DNA of 64,000 nt from Schlegelella_A sp963778525 (GTDB taxonomy: Bacteria > Pseudomonadota > Gammaproteobacteria > Burkholderiales > Burkholderiaceae_C): NCBI GenBank assembly GCA_963778525.1, contig CAVZUJ010000001.1, forward strand, positions 310,001 through 374,000, read 5' to 3'. The translations under genes and the position numbers were made by a program. The notes below the pieces were generated by a model, which did not search any database, was not told where the DNA came from, and was given only the letters and a program-made list of their open reading frames with translations. Below, piece after piece: positions 28,242 through 37,700 of the stretch; positions within the stretch are counted from its first letter, which is position 1; each line of letters begins with the position of its first letter.

Positions 28242-29648
28242 GTGCCAATGAAGCCTTTATCCTACTTCCGGCGGGGCGTCATTGTCTTTCCGCTCGCTGC
28301 GTTGGCGGCGTTGGCGATGTTCGTGATCAACGAAGTCTCGTACCGTGACGCGACCCGTTCCTTCGACGCCCTCGGCGATCGCTCCGCCGCCCGCTTCTAC
28401 CTGAACGACCTCGCCAAGTCGCTGCTCGACGCGGAAACCGGCCAGCGTGGCTACCTGCTGACCGGTCGCGACGACTATCTCATTCCCTACCGAGATTCCC
28501 AGGAAGGGCTGCGCCGCAGCATCGAGTGGTTGAAAAATTACTATGCGCCGAACCCGCAGGCGACGGCACTGGTGCGCCAGCTCATCGCCACCAGCGACGA
28601 GAAGATGAGCGAGCTGGCCACGACGATCGAGCTGCACGACAAAGGCGCCGAGCCGGCCTGGCATGACTTGCTGATGACCGATATCGGGCGCGAGAAGATG
28701 GACCGCGTCCGCACGCTGACGGAGCAGTTGCTGGCCAACGAATCGAAGCTCGTCGAAACGGAGCGCAAGGACATCTATCAGACGCTCATGCTCAACCGGA
28801 TCGGCGTCTCGGCCATGGCCGCGATCAGCCTGCTCGCTCTCTTCATGTACTTGCGCCAGTCGGCCCTGCTCGACCGCCAGATGAGCGAAGAGACGCGTCG
28901 CGTCGCGACCGAGCGCGACCGTCTCGAGTCCGAGGTCACGGCGCGGACCCAGCAGCTGAAGGAGCTTGCGCAACACCTGCAGACGATCCGCGAGGACGAG
29001 CGCAATCACCTTGCACGCGAGCTGCACGACGAGCTCGGCGCCTTGCTGACCGCCGCCAAGCTCGACGTAGCGCGCTTGAAATCGCGCCTCGGCGCGGCTT
29101 CGCGCGAAGCGCTGGAGCGCCTGGCGCACCTGAACGAGACGCTGAACGGTGGGATCGCCCTGAAGCGCCGCATCATCGAAGACCTGCGCCCTTCCTCGCT
29201 CAGCAACCTCGGCCTCGTGGCGGCGCTCGAGATCCTGCTGCGCGAGTTCTCGGCGCGCAGCGAGATCCCGATCGAGGCGCGCCTCGAGCGCGTCAATCTC
29301 GGCCCGGCAGCGCAGCTCACCGTCTATCGGCTGGTGCAAGAGGCGCTGACGAACGTCGCCAAATACGCCCAGGCGAAGAAGGTCACGGTGACGCTGGTGC
29401 CGCACGGTGACGACGCGGTTCGAGTGGCCGTGGAGGATGACGGCGTCGGCTTCGACGACAACATCGCACGCGTCGCGAGCCATGGCCTGATCGGCATGCG
29501 CTACCGGGTCGAAGCCGAGGGCGGCGAGATGCGCTTGCGGTCGACCCCGGGGGCAGGAACCTCGATCGAGGCGAAGCTGCCGAGCCGGCCGGCTGCCGAC
29601 ACCGAGGCGCCGATCGTGGCCGGCGTCGAGCACGAGCAGGTCGCTTGA
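28242..29648 (+). CDS. CHASE3-domain sensor histidine kinase (NarX-like, HisKA_3)
   Basis: 468 aa. Membrane helix about residues 12-29, periplasmic CHASE3 sensor (SLLDAETGQRGYLLTGRDDY at about 65-85), second helix about 187-203, coiled coil, then HisKA_3 with phospho-acceptor His262 (LARELHDELGALLTAAK). The ATPase domain has VYRLVQEALTNVAKYAQ and DDGVGFD. Kinases of this type pair with NarL-family regulators, here the divergent gene at 27559. GTG 28242 has AGGG 7 nt upstream; ATG 28248 is the alternative. CHASE3 ligands are mostly unknown. Confidence 0.93.
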   Translation: MPMKPLSYFRRGVIVFPLAALAALAMFVINEVSYRDATRSFDALGDRSAARFYLNDLAKSLLDAETGQRGYLLTGRDDYLIPYRDSQEGLRRSIEWLKNYYAPNPQATALVRQLIATSDEKMSELATTIELHDKGAEPAWHDLLMTDIGREKMDRVRTLTEQLLANESKLVETERKDIYQTLMLNRIGVSAMAAISLLALFMYLRQSALLDRQMSEETRRVATERDRLESEVTARTQQLKELAQHLQTIREDERNHLARELHDELGALLTAAKLDVARLKSRLGAASREALERLAHLNETLNGGIALKRRIIEDLRPSSLSNLGLVAALEILLREFSARSEIPIEARLERVNLGPAAQLTVYRLVQEALTNVAKYAQAKKVTVTLVPHGDDAVRVAVEDDGVGFDDNIARVASHGLIGMRYRVEAEGGEMRLRSTPGAGTSIEAKLPSRPAADTEAPIVAGVEHEQVA

Positions 29649-29657
29649 CGCAGCCGC

Positions 29658-29675
29658 TGTCGGCCGCGTCCTACG
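29658..29675. promoter_or_regulatory. Inverted repeat TGTCGG-N6-CCTACG (site C)
   Basis: Copy of the recurrent 18-bp motif, 145 nt before the DUF883 operon start codon and directly after the kinase stop. Left arm TGTCGG, right arm CCTACG. The remaining intergenic sequence to 29,819 shows no ORF or hairpin that I can name. Confidence 0.45.
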
Positions 29676-29819
29676 GGCACCGGCCCGCTCCCCCGACAGC
29701 CTGCTGGGCCCGAAACCTATCGCGGCTCGCCTCGTTTCGCAGCACACTTCACCTGTTGTCTTCTTTCCCTCCTGCCGGTTCGCCGGCGCCGACTCCGATC
29801 ACTCGAGCAAGGAACTGTC

Positions 29820-30209
29820 ATGAACACCGTCAGCAGCACCACCAAGCCCCTGGCCCAACAAGGGCAAGACATCGCCGACTCGGCCGCGCACACGGCCCAG
29901 AATGCCATCCGCTCGACGCAAAAAGCGGCTGACAGCGCGCTCGACAGCCTGTCGAGCAAGGTCGAGGAAGCGCGCGATCAGGCGGCCCCCTTGCTGAGCC
30001 GCGTCTCGTCGCAAGCCGAGGCAGCAGCGCGCCGCGGCATCGAAGCGGTCCGCGATACGTCGCAGCAGCTGCGCGAAAAGGCCCTGCGCGCTTCCGACAG
30101 CGCGGTCGGCTACGTCAAGGACGAGCCGATCAAGGCGATGCTGATCGCCGCGGCGACCGGAGCGCTGCTGATGGGCATCGTCGCCCTGATGAGCCGTTCG
30201 CGCGACTGA
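29820..30209 (+). CDS. DUF883 (ElaB/YqjD-type) membrane-anchored protein
   Basis: 129 aa. A long amphipathic, Ala/Gln-rich helical region (residues 1-98) and one C-terminal membrane helix (PIKAMLIAAATGALLMGIVAL). This is the ElaB/YqjD layout; in E. coli these tail-anchored proteins bind ribosomes in stationary phase and are stress-induced. GGAA precedes the ATG by 6 nt. First gene of a three-gene operon with a YqjE-like and a YqjK-like gene, as in E. coli yqjD-yqjE-yqjK. Confidence 0.88.
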   Translation: MNTVSSTTKPLAQQGQDIADSAAHTAQNAIRSTQKAADSALDSLSSKVEEARDQAAPLLSRVSSQAEAAARRGIEAVRDTSQQLREKALRASDSAVGYVKDEPIKAMLIAAATGALLMGIVALMSRSRD

Positions 30210-30232
30210 AGCCATCCTCGAGCCGGCGCGCC

Positions 30233-30616
30233 ATGATTCATCCGCTGTTGCGCCTCATCGCGACCGAGCCGCAGATCCTCGGCGATCACGTCGAGGCCTA
30301 TGCCGAACTCGTGGGCGACGAGGTCAAGAAGACGAGCAGCGCCTGGGCGACTCGCCTGGGCTTCTACCTTGCGGCCCTGGGTCTGCTGTGCGTCGGACTG
30401 GTGTTCACCGGTACGGCGCTCATGCTCTGGTCGGCCTTGCCGCCGAGCGGATTCCAGGCGCCGTGGGTGCTGGTCGCCGTTCCCCTCGTCACGTTCCTGG
30501 CAGCGGCGATCTGCGCGATGCTTGCCAGCCGCAGTCCGATCGAGAACGCCTTCGACAACGTGAAGAAGCAGCTCAGCGCCGACCTGGCGATGCTGCGCGA
30601 GGTGAGCGCGCCATGA
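30233..30616 (+). CDS. YqjE-like phage-holin-family (DUF1469) membrane protein
   Basis: 127 aa with two membrane helices (GFYLAALGLLCVGLVFTGTA and VLVAVPLVTFLAAAICAML) flanked by charged segments. Belongs to the putative Actinobacteriophage holin III/YqjE superfamily. Context makes it a YqjE homologue and not a prophage holin: no lysis or phage gene is nearby. 23 nt after the DUF883 gene; overlaps the next gene by 4 nt. Confidence 0.82.
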   Translation: MIHPLLRLIATEPQILGDHVEAYAELVGDEVKKTSSAWATRLGFYLAALGLLCVGLVFTGTALMLWSALPPSGFQAPWVLVAVPLVTFLAAAICAMLASRSPIENAFDNVKKQLSADLAMLREVSAP

Positions 30617-31218
30617 GCGCTGTCTTGCCCGCGAGCGCGGCGGAGAATGCAGAGCTGGCCGATCGAGCGGCGGCAATCGAGCGCGTGGTCGCCAAGTCGG
30701 CGCCACTGTCGGCCACCGAGCGGCTGGCGGCGTCGCGGGCTCGCCTGCGCAGTGCCTTGATGGACATTGCGCATCCACCGCCACGACCGTCGCCCTTCGA
30801 CGGACTGAGCGGAATCAAGGCGCAGATCATGACCCGGATACGGGCCATGCCCGGTGCCGACTTCGTGATCGAGACCCTCGAGGACTGGTGGACACAGCAC
30901 CCGTTGCACGCCGTCGGCCTCGTCGCCGAGGAGGTGTCGCGCAGTTTCCTGTTGCCCGTGGCGCGCACGAATCCGTTCGCTCTCATGATCGGCTCGCTGC
31001 TCGTCGGCGTCGTGCTCGTGGCGTCGCGGCCGTGGAAGTGGCTGCTCAAGCCGGCCCTGTTCATCGGCCTCGTGCCCCAGCTGGCTGCGCACGCCTTGCA
31101 ACGCATGCCGGTGGAGTCCTGGATGGACATGCTGAGCTCGATCCTGCCGGCCAAGCGCGCGGCGGCCAAAGGACGCGCCTCGCCCGAGCAGGCATCCGAT
31201 TTGCCAACGACTCCCTGA
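30613..31218 (+). CDS. Hypothetical membrane protein, third gene of the DUF883 operon
   Basis: 201 aa. Ala-rich N-terminal half with SATERLAASRARLRSALMDI, reminiscent of YqjK, then a hydrophobic segment (NPFALMIGSLLVGVVLVAS, about 118-136) and a second one (LLKPALFIGLVPQLAAHAL). ATG overlaps the upstream stop as ATGA. I assign no function beyond membership of the stress operon. A terminator follows 80 nt downstream. Confidence 0.75.
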   Translation: MSAVLPASAAENAELADRAAAIERVVAKSAPLSATERLAASRARLRSALMDIAHPPPRPSPFDGLSGIKAQIMTRIRAMPGADFVIETLEDWWTQHPLHAVGLVAEEVSRSFLLPVARTNPFALMIGSLLVGVVLVASRPWKWLLKPALFIGLVPQLAAHALQRMPVESWMDMLSSILPAKRAAAKGRASPEQASDLPTTP

Positions 31219-31297
31219 ATCGATTACCTCCCAACGGCCCCTATGCCGACAGGCCGCTCGCGCGGCCACCCGGCCGGTCTCCCTCCGAGGGGTCTTC

Positions 31298-31324
31298 AAA
31301 AACGCGCTCCGGCGCGTTTTTTTT
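31298..31324 (+). terminator. Intrinsic terminator of the DUF883 operon
   Basis: AAAAACGCGC-tccg-GCGCGTTTTTTTT: a 6-bp GC stem extended by A-T pairs, a 4-nt loop and eight T. Confidence 0.9.
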
Positions 31325-31339
31325 GTGGCTCGAAGCTTG

Positions 31340-31357
31340 CATAGGACATGTCCTACA
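31340..31357. promoter_or_regulatory. Inverted repeat CATAGG-N6-CCTACA (site D)
   Basis: Within it TAGGACATGTCCTA is a perfect 14-bp palindrome. It lies 57-74 nt before ATG 31414 and just after the DUF883-operon terminator, so it is in a promoter position for the small gene and the glucan synthase behind it. Confidence 0.5.
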
Positions 31358-31413
31358 AGGCTCGCGGTTCCCACCGACAGACAGAATTGCCGGCGCTTTC
31401 TACCATTCAGGCC

Positions 31414-31698
31414 ATGTTCCGCATCCGCTCCATGAACCCCCAAGCCTCAGGCCAAGCCGTCCTGCGTCCGCGCCCTGCCCCTTTCTGGGTCACCGCAGCC
31501 ATCGACGGTGCAGCCGACACTTCGCCGATGGAGCTCTTTGCTCTCAGTGCGCACGTCGACCGTTGCAATGGCGCGCGCGGCAGGATGTTCGTCCTGCGCT
31601 GCGCGGCAGATGCGATTCATGGATTCATCGCCCCGCGTTTCGTGACTACCCTGATCGTGATCGGGCTCGTCTTCGGAGTGGCTTCGCTCGTCCTCTGA
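31414..31698 (+). CDS. Small hypothetical protein with C-terminal membrane helix
   Basis: 94 aa from ATG 31414 (ATG 31432 also possible; ATG 31348 would place the start inside the palindromic site). Pro/Ala-rich N-terminus, a middle Cys-containing segment (HVDRCNGARGRMFVLRCAAD) and a C-terminal hydrophobic helix (FVTTLIVIGLVFGVASLVL). No family recognised. It ends 7 nt before the glucan synthase, which has no strong ribosome binding site of its own, so coupling is plausible. Confidence 0.5.
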   Translation: MFRIRSMNPQASGQAVLRPRPAPFWVTAAIDGAADTSPMELFALSAHVDRCNGARGRMFVLRCAADAIHGFIAPRFVTTLIVIGLVFGVASLVL

Positions 31699-31705
31699 AC
31701 GACCG

Positions 31706-34700
31706 ATGGCGGCGCCCGAACTGCTGCGCCTGGTGCCTGACGCGCCGGCGGCGCTGGGCGATATCCTCGATCCCGCACGCGGCCCGCTCGAGCGGCCCAA
31801 TCGATCCGAGATCTTCGGACCGGAGCGCTTTGCCCAGCACGGGCTGAGCCTGGGCGAAACCCATGCGGCGCGCTTCGCGCCATCGGGCTCGACCGCCTTT
31901 TTCCCGCGCCTTCGCGACAACATCCGGATCCTGCGCGAGGCCCACCACTACATCGGCTGGCAGGCGAAGACCGGCTACGACGTCAGTCCGGCCGCCGAGT
32001 GGCTGCTCGACAACTTCCACATCATCGAGGCGCAGCTGCGCGAGATCACCGACGGCCTGCCGCGCCGCTATTTCCGCGACTTGCCGGTACTGCAGGACGA
32101 ACCACTGGTCGGGCTGCCGCGCGTCTACGGGGTCGCCTGGGCCTTCGTGGCCCATACCGACAGCGCCTTCAACGAAGAGCTGCTGGTTCATTTCCTCAAG
32201 GCCTACGAGCACACGCGCGAGCTGACCCTCGGCGAGCTCTGGGCCCTGCCGACGACGCTGCGGGTCGTCCTGATCGAGAACCTGCGCCGCCTGGCCGAGC
32301 GCGTCGCTGCCAACAAGGCGGCACGCGAAGTTGCCAACCTCTGCTGCGACAGCATCGAAGCCTATCCTGCGCATCGCCTCGACGCGGTGCTCTCGTTGCT
32401 CAATCGACGCGGCGTCGGCGAGCCGTTTCTGGCCCAGATGGCGCAGCGCCTGCAGGATCACCGGTCGGCCGCGGAGACAAACGCGCTCGACTGGCTGCAG
32501 CGCGTGGCACCGCACCTGGCCGAGGTCCAGACCCGCCTGCCGGCGGCGCAGGCCGCCGACAACCTGAGCGTCGGCAACGCCATCACCTCGCTGCGTTCCA
32601 TCGGCGACGCCGACTGGCCCGACATCGTCGCCTCGACCAGCGTCCTGACGCAGCTCATGCTGAGCTCGCCGGCTTTCGCCGCCGAGCGCGACGACACCCG
32701 GGACGAGACCTTGCACGGCATCGAGCGGCTGACCAAGAAATCCGGCAAGAGCGAGCGATTCGTGGCCGAAAGGCTCCTCGAGCTGATGCGTCACGCCGCG
32801 TCCGAGACGCCGCAAGGCGACGAATCGAAAGCGGTCGCAGGCTATTGGTTGCGCGGCGCCGGCCAAGTGCAGCTGCTGCCGGCGCTCGGTCTTCCCGGCA
32901 AGGATGAATGGCGGCGCCGCCGGCTGCTGCGCCGCCTCACGCTGCCGCTCTACCTGCTGGCGTTCGCCGTCGCTACCGGCGGCATCGTCGCCTGGGTTCT
33001 GCTCCACTGCAGCGTCGCGCTGCCGACGGGCTCGTCGATTCCCTGGTGGACGGTGCTGGCCGGCTTGCTGCTCGTCCTGCCGGCCTCGGAGATGGCCGTG
33101 GCGGTGATCAATCGGCTCATCAGCGAGTCGTCTCGCCCCATCAGGCTGCCGCGCCTGGCCCTGCTCGGCGGCATTCCCGACGAGCAGCGAACCATGGTCG
33201 TCATTCCGGCGATGCTGACGGGGCTCGATTCCGGCGCGGAGCTCGCGCACCAGCTGCAGCTGCACTACCTCGCCAATCCGGAAGAAGGCGTGCAGTTCGC
33301 GCTGCTGTCCGACTGGCTCGATGCCGACACCGAGCACACGCCCGAGGACCAGCCGCTGCTCGACGCTGCGCGCGACGAAGTGGAGCGGCTCAACGGTCTC
33401 TATCCGGTCCATCCGGGCCGGCCGCCGCGTTTCATCGTGCTGCATCGGAAGCGGCGTTTCGCCGAGTCGGAGCAGCGCTGGCTCGGCTGGGAGCGCAAGC
33501 GCGGCAAGCTCGAGCAGCTGATGAAGATGCTGGCCGAGAACTCGGCCAGCCCCTTCGTCGATCTGGGCGCAGCGTCGCAAGTGGCTCCCGGCGTGCGCTA
33601 CGTTCTCACGCTCGACAGCGACACGCGGCTGCCGCCCGGCCGCCTGCGCGACCTCGTCGGCATCGCGGCGCATCCGCACAACCAGCCGCAACTGTCGGCC
33701 GACGGCAAGCGCGTCGAGCGCGGCTACGGCATCCTGCAGCCGCACGTCGCCACGCCGCTGCCGTCGGCGCAGGACGTGACGCTCTATCACTGGCTGTTTT
33801 CGGGCCAGAGCGGCATCGATCCCTACAGCATCGCTTCGTCGGAGGTTTATCAGGACCTGTTCGGCGAAGGCACCTTCACCGGCAAGGGCCTGCTCCACGT
33901 CCACGCGGTCCACGCCGTGCTCGGCGGGCGCCTGCCGGAAAACCAGGTGCTCAGCCACGATCTGCTCGAAGGCTCGCTGGCGCGCTGCGCCGCCGTCACC
34001 GACGTCACGGTCCTCGAGGACGCGCCGTTCCACGCCGACGTCGCCGCATCGCGCGTTCATCGCTGGACGCGCGGCGACTGGCAGCTCTTGCCGCTGCTGC
34101 TGAACGCCGGGCACTTTCGGGTTCGCGCCATCAACCGCTGGAAGATGATCGACAACCTGCGCCGCTCGCTGGTGGCACCGGCGTCGCTGGCCCTGGTCGT
34201 GCTCGCGCTCGCCTGCGGCGTGGCTTCGCCATGGGCCGTGCTTGTCCTTGTCGCGCTGGCGTTCACGGCCGGTCCGCTGATGGGCACGATCGCCAGCTTC
34301 GCGCCGAGCCGCGACGAAATCGCACGCGTTCATTTCTACCGCCAGGGCCTGGCCGATCTGGTGCGGACCCTCCTCAGCGGCGCCTGGCTGCTGTCGCAAC
34401 TGCTGGCCCTCGCCCTGATGGCCGTCGACGCCATCGCCCGCGCGCTCTGGCGCACGTTCGTCAGCCACCGGCGTCTCCTCGAGTGGACGACGGCCGCTGC
34501 AGCCCAGGCCGCTGCCGCGACTCGGCTTGCGCCGCTCGTTCGCAAGCACTGGGCCGTGCCGGCGGTCGCGCTGCTGCTCTGGGCGCTGCTTCTCGCGCTG
34601 CAGGCGCCGAATCTTCTTCTCAGCAGCGCGCTGTGCGTCGCCTGGGGCCTGTCGCCGGTGTGGACCTGGTGGGTCAGCCGGCCGCGGCCACTGCGCCGCG

Positions 34701-37700
34701 CAGATGCGCTGTCGCCGGCCGACCGCGCATTTTTCGCAGGCGTCGCGCGCGACACCTGGCGCCTGTTCGAACGCTGCGTCGGCGCCGGCGACAGCCAACT
34801 GCCGCCAGACAACCTGCAGACGGCGCCGCACGACATGGTCGCGCACCGTACCTCGCCAACCAACATCGGGCTGTACCTGCTTTCGACCGCATGCGCCCGC
34901 GAGTTCGGCTGGATCGGGCTGGCCGAGATGATCGAACGCCTCGAGGCAACCCTCGCGACGCTGGCCGTGATGCAGCGCCATCGCGGCCATTTCCTCAACT
35001 GGTACGACACCACCACCGCGACGCCGCTGCTGCCGCTCTATGTCTCCACCGTCGACAGCGGCAACCTCTGCGTCCACTTTCTGGCTGTCGCGCAAGCCTG
35101 CCTCGCGGCCGCATCGAAGGCCGACGACAACGCCCTCCTTCGTCGCGGCCTGGCTGCATCCAGGCAGCGAATCGACGCCCTGCGCGCCACCAGCGAACTG
35201 CCCCTGCCCAATGGCGATATTGCCTCGCTCGTCGGCGCCGTCGATGCGATGGCCGAGATCGCCGCCGATCCGGCGGCCTTTCGCGTCCGGCTCGACAACG
35301 CTGACGCGGCACTCGCTCTGTGGCTGCCGCCGCTCGCGGTGGACAGCCCGGCCTCGGCCACGCAACAGCTCGGCTGGGCGGTGCACGACCATCTCGCCGC
35401 GCTGCGTTCGGCGCTGCGCGACGTCGAATTCGAAGGCGACGCCGCGGCGCGCCTGAGAAGCATCGCCGCCGCCTGCCAGCGCCTCGCACGCGAGCCCGAA
35501 TTCGGCTTCCTGTTCCACCAGAAACGTCGTCTCTTTCACATCGGCTTTCGCGTCGCCGAGCATCAGCTCGACGCCGGCTTCTACGATCTGCTGGCCTCGG
35601 AATCGCGCTCGACCGGGCTGTGGGCCATCGCCAAGGGCGACGTGCCCGCGGCGCACTGGGCCGCGCTCGGCCGGCCCTTCTATGCCGTCGGCACCCTTGC
35701 CGGCTTGCGCTCGTGGTCGGGCTCGATGTTCGAGTACCTGATGCCCACGCTCGTTCTCGAGGAGCCGCACGGCAGCGTGCTGCACAGCGCGGCCCAGGCC
35801 GCCGTGCTCGAGCACGTCGCCTTCGGACGCGAGCATCACGTGCCTTGGGGCATCTCCGAATCGGCCTACGCCGGCAGCGATCACACCCTCGCGTACCAGT
35901 ACGCGCCGCAGGGTGTGCCGAAGCTGGCGCTGCGCCGCACGCCGGTGGACGAGCTGGTGGTTGCACCCTACGCCACGGCGCTCGCGGCGCAAGTCGCGCC
36001 GCACCGCGCGGCGTCGAACCTGCATCGATTCGAGCAGGCGCGCGCCCGCCTGCGCTACGGCTTCATCGAGGCGCTCGACTACACGCCAGCGCGCCAATCG
36101 GGCACCGAAGGCGTCGCTCGTGTCTACACCTTCATGGCCCACCACCAGGGCATGAGCGTGGTGGCGCTGGCCAACGTCCTGCTCGATCGCACGCCGCGCC
36201 GCTGGGGCATGAGCGATCCGCGGATCGAAGCGGTGTCCTCGCTGCTGCACGAGCGCGCGCCGCGCGAGGTCCCGGTGCTCCACGAGGCGCCGGCGCGGCC
36301 GGCTCCGGGCGCCCTGCCGCGGCGCAGCCCGGGCATGCTGCACGAGGTCTTGCCGGGCATGTCGGCGATCGAGCCGACGCATCTGCTCTCGAACGGCCGC
36401 TACGCCGTCGCCTTGCGCGCCAACGGCGCTGGCAGCAGCCGCTGGAAGGGCCTCGAGATTTCCCGCTCGCGCGACGATGCGTTGCGCGACGTCTGGGGCA
36501 CCTTCTTCTACCTGCGCTGGGACCGCCAGCCACGGCCGGTCTCGCTGACCCAGCATCCGGCGCCCGATCGCGCCGCCCACTACCAGAGCAGCTACCACGC
36601 CGACCGGCTGCTCTTCACCGCCTCATGGTCGGAGATCCATGCGACGACGACGGTCTGGGTCAGCCCGGAGGATGACATCGAGTTCCGCCGCGTCGAGCTG
36701 CGCAATCTCGGCGATCGTCCGCTCGATGTCGAGCTGATGTCGGCCTTCGAGGTCACGCTCGCGGACGCCCGGGCAGACGAATCGCATCCGGCCTTCCAGA
36801 ACCTCTTCGTGACGGCCGAATGGCAGGCCCCGCATCAGGCCCTGGTGTTCGAGCGCAAGCCCCGCCTGGCGACCGAGAAGGGCGTGCTGGCGGCGCACTT
36901 CATCGCCGACTCCGAGCCCCTTCCCGCCGGCATCCGGATCCAGGTCGACCGGCGCCGCTGGCTCGGCCGCAATCGCAGCACGAGCCATCCGCTGGCAGCG
37001 TTCGACGAGCCGCCGGAGACAGCGGTGGGCGGCGAATCGGCGGCGCTCGACACCGGCCTCGATCCGGTCTCGGCGTTCGCGGTACGGCTGCAGATCGCGC
37101 CGCGCGCCAAGGCGCGCATCACCTTCTGCACCGCCGCCGCCGACAACCGCGCGACCTTGCGCGCGGTCATCGACAAATACCGACAACCGACGCACGTCGA
37201 GCGCGCGTCGATGATGTCGGCCACGCTCGCCGGCATCCGCATCCGCGAAATGCGCATCAGCGCCGAAAACTACGCCGCGATCCAGACCCTGACGACCAAG
37301 CTGGTGTTGACGCTGACCCGCACGCACGCACGTCGAGCCGAGCTCGACGACACCTGCGACCGTCGCATGCTCTGGCGCTTCGGCATCTCCGGCGACCGGC
37401 CGATCGTGCTCGTCTCGGCCGGTGTCGCGCAGGGCCTGACGCTGTTGCGGACGATGGCGCAGGCGCTGCGCGTCTGGTCGTGGGGCGGCGTCGCCTGCGA
37501 CCTTGTCGTCGTCAACCATGAGCCTGCCTCGTACCTGATGGCCCTGAACCGCGAGGTCATCGGCCTGAAGGACGCGCACGTTGCGGCCTGTCATGCCGAG
37601 CCCGGGGCTGCCGAGGCCGGCTTTCACGTCCTGCAGGCCAGCGACCTCCATGCCGACGAGACGGCGACCCTGCGCGCACTCGCGCGAGTTCGCCTCAACG

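Noticed and set aside
30233..30616. Prophage holin
   Set aside because: The holin-like DUF1469 fold is shared by cellular YqjE proteins; the operon context is DUF883/YqjK and no phage gene is near.
31646..36598. 1650-aa open frame on the minus strand
   Set aside because: It is antisense to the glucan synthase, Arg/Ala/Gly-rich without motifs, and results from high third-position GC of the real gene.
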